Of a stretch of 64,000 nucleotides of DNA, positions 60,062-64,000 are shown one piece after another; within the stretch, counting starts at the first letter, position 1, and each line of letters starts with the position of its first letter. The stretch covers positions 43,336,333-43,400,332 of the forward strand of contig NC_092686.1 of NCBI RefSeq assembly GCF_964275005.1. The letters run 5' to 3'. Under the pieces are notes generated by a model. The model was not told where the DNA came from, searched no databases, and saw only the letters and a list, made by a program, of their open reading frames with translations. A program made the translations under genes and the position numbers. The stretch comes from Diadema setosum (taxonomy: Eukaryota > Echinodermata > Echinoidea > Diadematoida > Diadematidae).

Positions 60062-61206
60062 AACTAGAAATGTCGCTGTGGCGACTGGTATGCCTCCGCA
60101 ATAATGTATGATTCTCCTAATAGGTCTAGATAGTACATGTGGACAATGTGTGATTACATTTTCACAAAAGTGGCAAAATATTAAAATGACAAGTTTGTCA
60201 CAAATGTGTTGAATGTTCACCTTCCTTGACCTAGGTTTAATTGGATGAATAGGAGAACATGTATTTGGGATTTAAGGACTTTAACTTGACTTTGACCCGT
60301 TCATACGTTTATGCATTGAGTAATTTTCATGGTATGGAGAAAAAGTGCAATTTCTGTATTGAATAGTAAATTGTTACCATTTTCATCTGGCTTTTGACCC
60401 TAAGATTCATAAGATAATCACTGTCAGGCAGAACATGCATAAATATGTAGTACATTTCAAGATAACTTGAGCCACTTCCGAGATATGGAGGAAAAACTTA
60501 GTTCAGCACTTTCACTTGATCTTTGACCTTTTGACCTTTGAGGCAAAAACAAAAGAAAAAAAAACTTTTCAGAGAATCTCTGTTAGGTTATACATGCATA
60601 CACCAAGTGTTACAAAAAAAATAATCCTGCTGGCATTGCATAAACATGAAGGAAATTGGTAAAATTTTGAAGTGTTGCCCTTGACCTTTGACACCTGACC
60701 TTTGACCCCATGAACCCTAAATTCACTAGATAATCACTGCCAGTCAGTACATGTATATATACTATGTTCCATGAAGAAACCTTGAACAATTTCCAAGGTA
60801 CAGAGAAAAAAGGTGAAGTTTTAATATTTCTACTTGACCTTTTGACCTTTGACCTTTGACCTCATGACCCAAACTTTCACCAGAGAATCTTAATTGGGTA
60901 ATACATGCATACACTAAGTTTCAAGAAAATATCTTCAGGCATTGCATAGATATGATGGAAATAGTGAAATTTTATGTTTTTGACCTTGACCTTTTGACCT
61001 TTGACCTTGAGCATGTGCACCCAAAAGGTGATAGGCACAACTTCACCCCCTAATACACATACATGCCAAGTTTCATTAGGATACCTCAAAAGGTTTTGAT
61101 AGTTACCCTGTCCACAAAATTCATTACGGACGGACGGAAGGACGGACGGACGGACGGACAACCCGAAAACATAATGCCTCCGGCACCACTTCGTGGCGGA
61201 GGCATA
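60062..61206 (+). repeat. Repeat family I, copy 3
   Basis: Closely follows copy 1 from head to hairpin tail, by eye with roughly one difference in 20 bases, without the 187-bp insert. Ends with GGACGGACGGACGG, then the hairpin and AAAAAAAAAA. Contains several TGACCTTTGACC pairs. Confidence 0.88.
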
Positions 61207-61806
61207 AAAAAAAAAGTAGAGAGCCGTTACCAGAGTAAAGAAGCTCATGCAGGGCCGTGCACTTTTCTTCCCCCCCCCCCTTTTTTTTTTTTTTTTGGTT
61301 GTTATACACGCCGACTCGTCAGGCCAGGTGCCACCTTCAGGCAAAACCAGAGAGATGCGAGGCAAGGTGTTTCGAGGTTCTGTTCGAATTTCTTCAATTA
61401 CGTAAGTCTGAGTGGCAAACTTTTGCTACAGGCGTTTGGTGACAATACCACAACCAGTAAGCCAGTTTGTAATTAGCTCTTTTGTGCAGATTTTGTACAA
61501 ACGGCCTTTCTCTTTCGTCAGTTTGTGAGGCATTTTATTCGTTTTAAAGGCGACATAATGCATCCAACTTCCTAAACGTGATACTTCATGGAATTCATGT
61601 TCAAGACAAAGAGTGAATTTGCGTAGACAAGGTATACAAAATGGATTTAGGGAAGCATTTTTTATTCATTTATTTAGTGCATGTTATGCAGTGACAAACT
61701 TTCAAACGTTTTGAACTGGCGGCCGATAAGCGATTCCAGCAAATCCGGTGGTCGATATAACTATTAAACTGAATCATTATGTATAGAAAAAGGCTAGACA
61801 TGTTTT

Positions 61807-61833
61807 TTCTCTCTCTCTCTCTCTCTCTCTCTG
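61807..61833. repeat. (CT)n microsatellite
   Basis: About 13 perfect CT units between TTTTTT and GGTACTG. Confidence 0.85.
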
Positions 61834-62660
61834 GTACTGTGAAACGCTCAGGCCACAAAAAAATTAAAATTTTGAATTTTGGTAGTAAAATAAAGTAAAA
61901 GGAAACATAGCCTAACAATTCATTTTGAATTCTAATTGTCCGATCGGACCTCCAAAATTGAAAACTTTATTGAAATTTTGTGGCCCGTCTTCAACTTTTC
62001 CTGGCCCCGAGCCATGATCGAGCCACCGCTAATGTCGAGTCCTGATCAGGAGTGGTATTTACGTGGGTAAAGTTTTTCTACCGGTCATGATTACGGGTGC
62101 ACGTCACGAGACCGACACCCACGAGTCACACAGCCCACAAGTTATTCAGCTCACAAGTCATACAGCCCATTGTTGCACGAGTCATACAGATCACAAGTCA
62201 TACAGCCCACCAGTTATACAGCCCACGAGTTCGACACTGACTAAATAAAGTCCACGAGTTTGACATCAAGTAGAATAAGCCCAGGAGTTATACGGCTCAC
62301 GAGACCGACACTACACACAAAAGGCTCATGAGACCGACAGTAAGCAAACAAAGCCCACGAGACCGACACTACACTTTAAAGGTCCACGAGACCGACGCTA
62401 CGCATGCAAGGCTCACGAGACCGACATTACGCAAAAGAGGTTCACGAGACCGACACTAAGCATAGAAGGCCCAAGAGACCGACAGGATGAACAGCGCCAC
62501 CTATAGACCAATAAATTGTTTAGGGTGTCCTGATAATAGCATAGGAAGATATGAGAGATGGAAAAGAAGAGTTGCCATCTCCGGCACTGTGTTACCCCAT
62601 CAGTTGCCCCCCCCCCCCCCCCTGAAATGATCAGGATCTTTAATTGTGTTTGCATGGGTG

Positions 62661-62850
62661 CACTCTAAAAACACAAATGTTAAATTAGCATTTAAAAGGG
62701 CCGAGGAGTGACAACATTTTGAAAGTGTTGGTTTTCCTGCTAGATTCAACATTTAAAATGTTATTTTAAAAGTTGGATGCAACACTTCAAAAAATGCTGT
62801 CACTCCTCGGCCCTTTTAAATGTTGATTCAACATTTGCGTTTTTAGAGTG
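62661..62850. mobile_element. MITE with CACTCTAAAAAC ends, nested in the foldback element
   Basis: Inverted ends of about 70 bp: CACTCTAAAAACACAAATGT, TTAAAAGGGCCGAGGAGTGACA at the left, and the reverse complement of CACTCTAAAAACGCAAATGT, TTAAAAGGGCCGAGGAGTGACA at the right. No target duplication is obvious (GGGTG and TGCGTG). Confidence 0.8.
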
Positions 62851-63585
62851 TGCGTGTTTGTGACAAAAAAAAAATGGACAAAATACAGTAAAAGTGTGTA
62901 ACAGATCTTTCCACAATAAACCTCTGAGGGTGTTGATTTAGTATTAATAAAAAATAAAAAATAACGGAATCGTCTATTAAGGTAGCGTTAGGGATTCGGA
63001 AAAAACCAGATGCATCCATGAAAACAGCTATTACGTATTTCACGATAAAAATGTACTGTTCGGAGGAGAATAACACAAGCCACAAAATTTGGATGAATCC
63101 CTGCGATATGAAACGTTTTAATCAGTAGAATTACATTATAGTTACAGAGAAAATGACAAATAGATCTTACTGCAAAACGTCAAAGCAGGAGGGTAGAATA
63201 TATAAAATAGAATAAGTAACTAGTGAATCGGGAAAGAGAAGAGGTAAAATTTATATCTTGTCCATCATCCAGCTAAAAACTGAGAAAGCCTATTAAAAAT
63301 AGCATGATGGCATTATCAAAGCTCTAAAATTAATCCATACATCGTTATTGTCCTCTTTTAAATTCATTTGTGTTTTTGTCTCTTTTTGGGGGCATGAAGA
63401 TAACAATTCAATTGTTCTACTTGATAACAATGTCGCTCCCGGACACACTTGCCCCCCCCCCCCCCCCCTCCCCAGAAGTATGTAGAAATACATATTTGAT
63501 GTCGTTCATAATTATGTAGATGGTCACCATCTTTTAATTGATAGCGTTACGAAATTACACCCGCCAATATGTTATTTTTCCGTTC
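62851..63585. other. Interior of the foldback element
   Basis: AT-rich with no coding sequence recognised. A C homopolymer at about 63452-63468 is mirrored by one at about 62607-62623 in the left half, in the same orientation. Confidence 0.4.
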
Positions 63586-64000
63586 ATGGAACACCCTGTA
63601 CAGGTGATTGACATGTAGATGGCGCTGTTTATCCTGTCGGTCTCGTGGGCCTTCTTTGCCTACTGTCGGTCTCGTGGGCTTTCTTTGCTTAGTGTCGGTC
63701 TCGTGAGCCTTTTTAGCTTAGTGTAGGTCTCGTGGGCCTTTTTTGCCTACTGTCGGTCTCGTGGGCTTTCTTTTGCTTAGTGTCGGTCTCATGAGCCTTT
63801 ATCGCTTAGTGTCGGTCTCGTGGGCTATGTTTGCTTAGTGTCGGTCTCATGAGCCTTTTGTGTGTAGTGTCGAACTCATGGGCTGTATGACTCCTGAGCC
63901 GTATAACTCGTGGGCTGTATGACTCATGGACCTATTATTGATGTCGGTCTCGTGGACCGTATGACTCGTGGGTGTCGGTCTCGTGGGATGCCCCCATGAT

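Larger units (their letters stand above)
62093..64000. mobile_element. Foldback element with arms of 29-bp tandem repeats (runs to window edge)
   Basis: Left arm 62093-62532 and right arm about 63586-64000 are inverted copies. In the left arm GAGACCGACA(C/G)TA(A/C) recurs every 29 bp (62301, 62330, 62359 and onward), separated by GCAAA(C/G)AAAGCCCAC-type spacers. In the right arm GTCGGTCTCGTGGGC recurs at the same period (63636, 63665, 63694 and onward). Both arms share CACGAGACCGACACCCACGAGTCA at the outer end and GACAGGAT(G/A)AACAGCGCCA at the inner end. No transposase frame. A smaller MITE sits inside. Confidence 0.8.

Noticed and set aside
62093-63990. CRISPR-like regular repeats with spacers
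   Set aside because: The 29-bp units are contiguous degenerate tandem repeats without unique spacers, in inverted arms of a eukaryotic foldback element.

Overview
The window is animal nuclear DNA: spliced genes with long introns in a matrix of interspersed repeats, MITEs, LINE remnants and microsatellites. It is most likely an echinoderm, probably a sea urchin. That rests on (a) conserved metazoan genes (GTF3C1, TMEM115), (b) a secreted EGF plus farnesoic-acid-O-methyltransferase-like (FAMeT) domain gene, a domain I associate with echinoderm genomes, and (c) repeat families I remember from sea-urchin DNA (the GGGCCCGTTTCATAAA MITE, the TTAACCCGTTGAGG MITE, and repeats ending in ACGG runs plus a GCCTCCGGCACC hairpin). 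The species call is from memory, not from a search.

Layout. 1-3.7 kb: the 5' end of GTF3C1 (TFIIIC largest subunit) on the minus strand. Three coding exons are resolved and the gene runs off the left edge; a 1.35-kb repeat lies in its third intron. 3.9-8.8 kb: a DNA-transposon-like element with AGTAACGTTACG motifs, a decayed LINE and other repeat debris. 8.89-15.45 kb: a complete four-exon TMEM115 gene on the plus strand, 358 codons, whose last intron appears to be of the GC-AG class. 15.5-33 kb: no gene recognised. This stretch holds SINEs, two piggyBac-like MITEs, a second copy of the 1.2-kb repeat, a Penelope-like terminal piece and an unusual knot of interleaved inverted repeats (27.2-28.5 kb). 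33.04-35.65 kb: a complete four-exon gene for a secreted 264-residue EGF/FAMeT protein. 35.7-45.3 kb: a LINE 3' end, a 2.4-kb hAT-type element with a perfect 8-bp target duplication and an internal 168-bp satellite, and an L1/Tx1-like LINE remnant. 45.3-55.3 kb: a minus-strand gene for a protein with a bacterial-type solute-binding fold (SBP_bac_3 family), probably anchored by one N-terminal membrane helix; at least two linking exons are unresolved. 55.3-64 kb: a second hAT-type element with a perfect 8-bp target duplication, a third copy of the 1.2-kb repeat, and a foldback element with arms of 29-bp repeats that runs to the right edge.

The four genes show no sign of acting together; GTF3C1 and TMEM115 are divergently transcribed housekeeping genes about 5.2 kb apart. 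The most noteworthy items are the animal solute-binding-protein gene, the interleaved foldback complex, the dispersed families rich in perfect DR1 nuclear-receptor half-site pairs, and the mobile elements carrying a satellite array.
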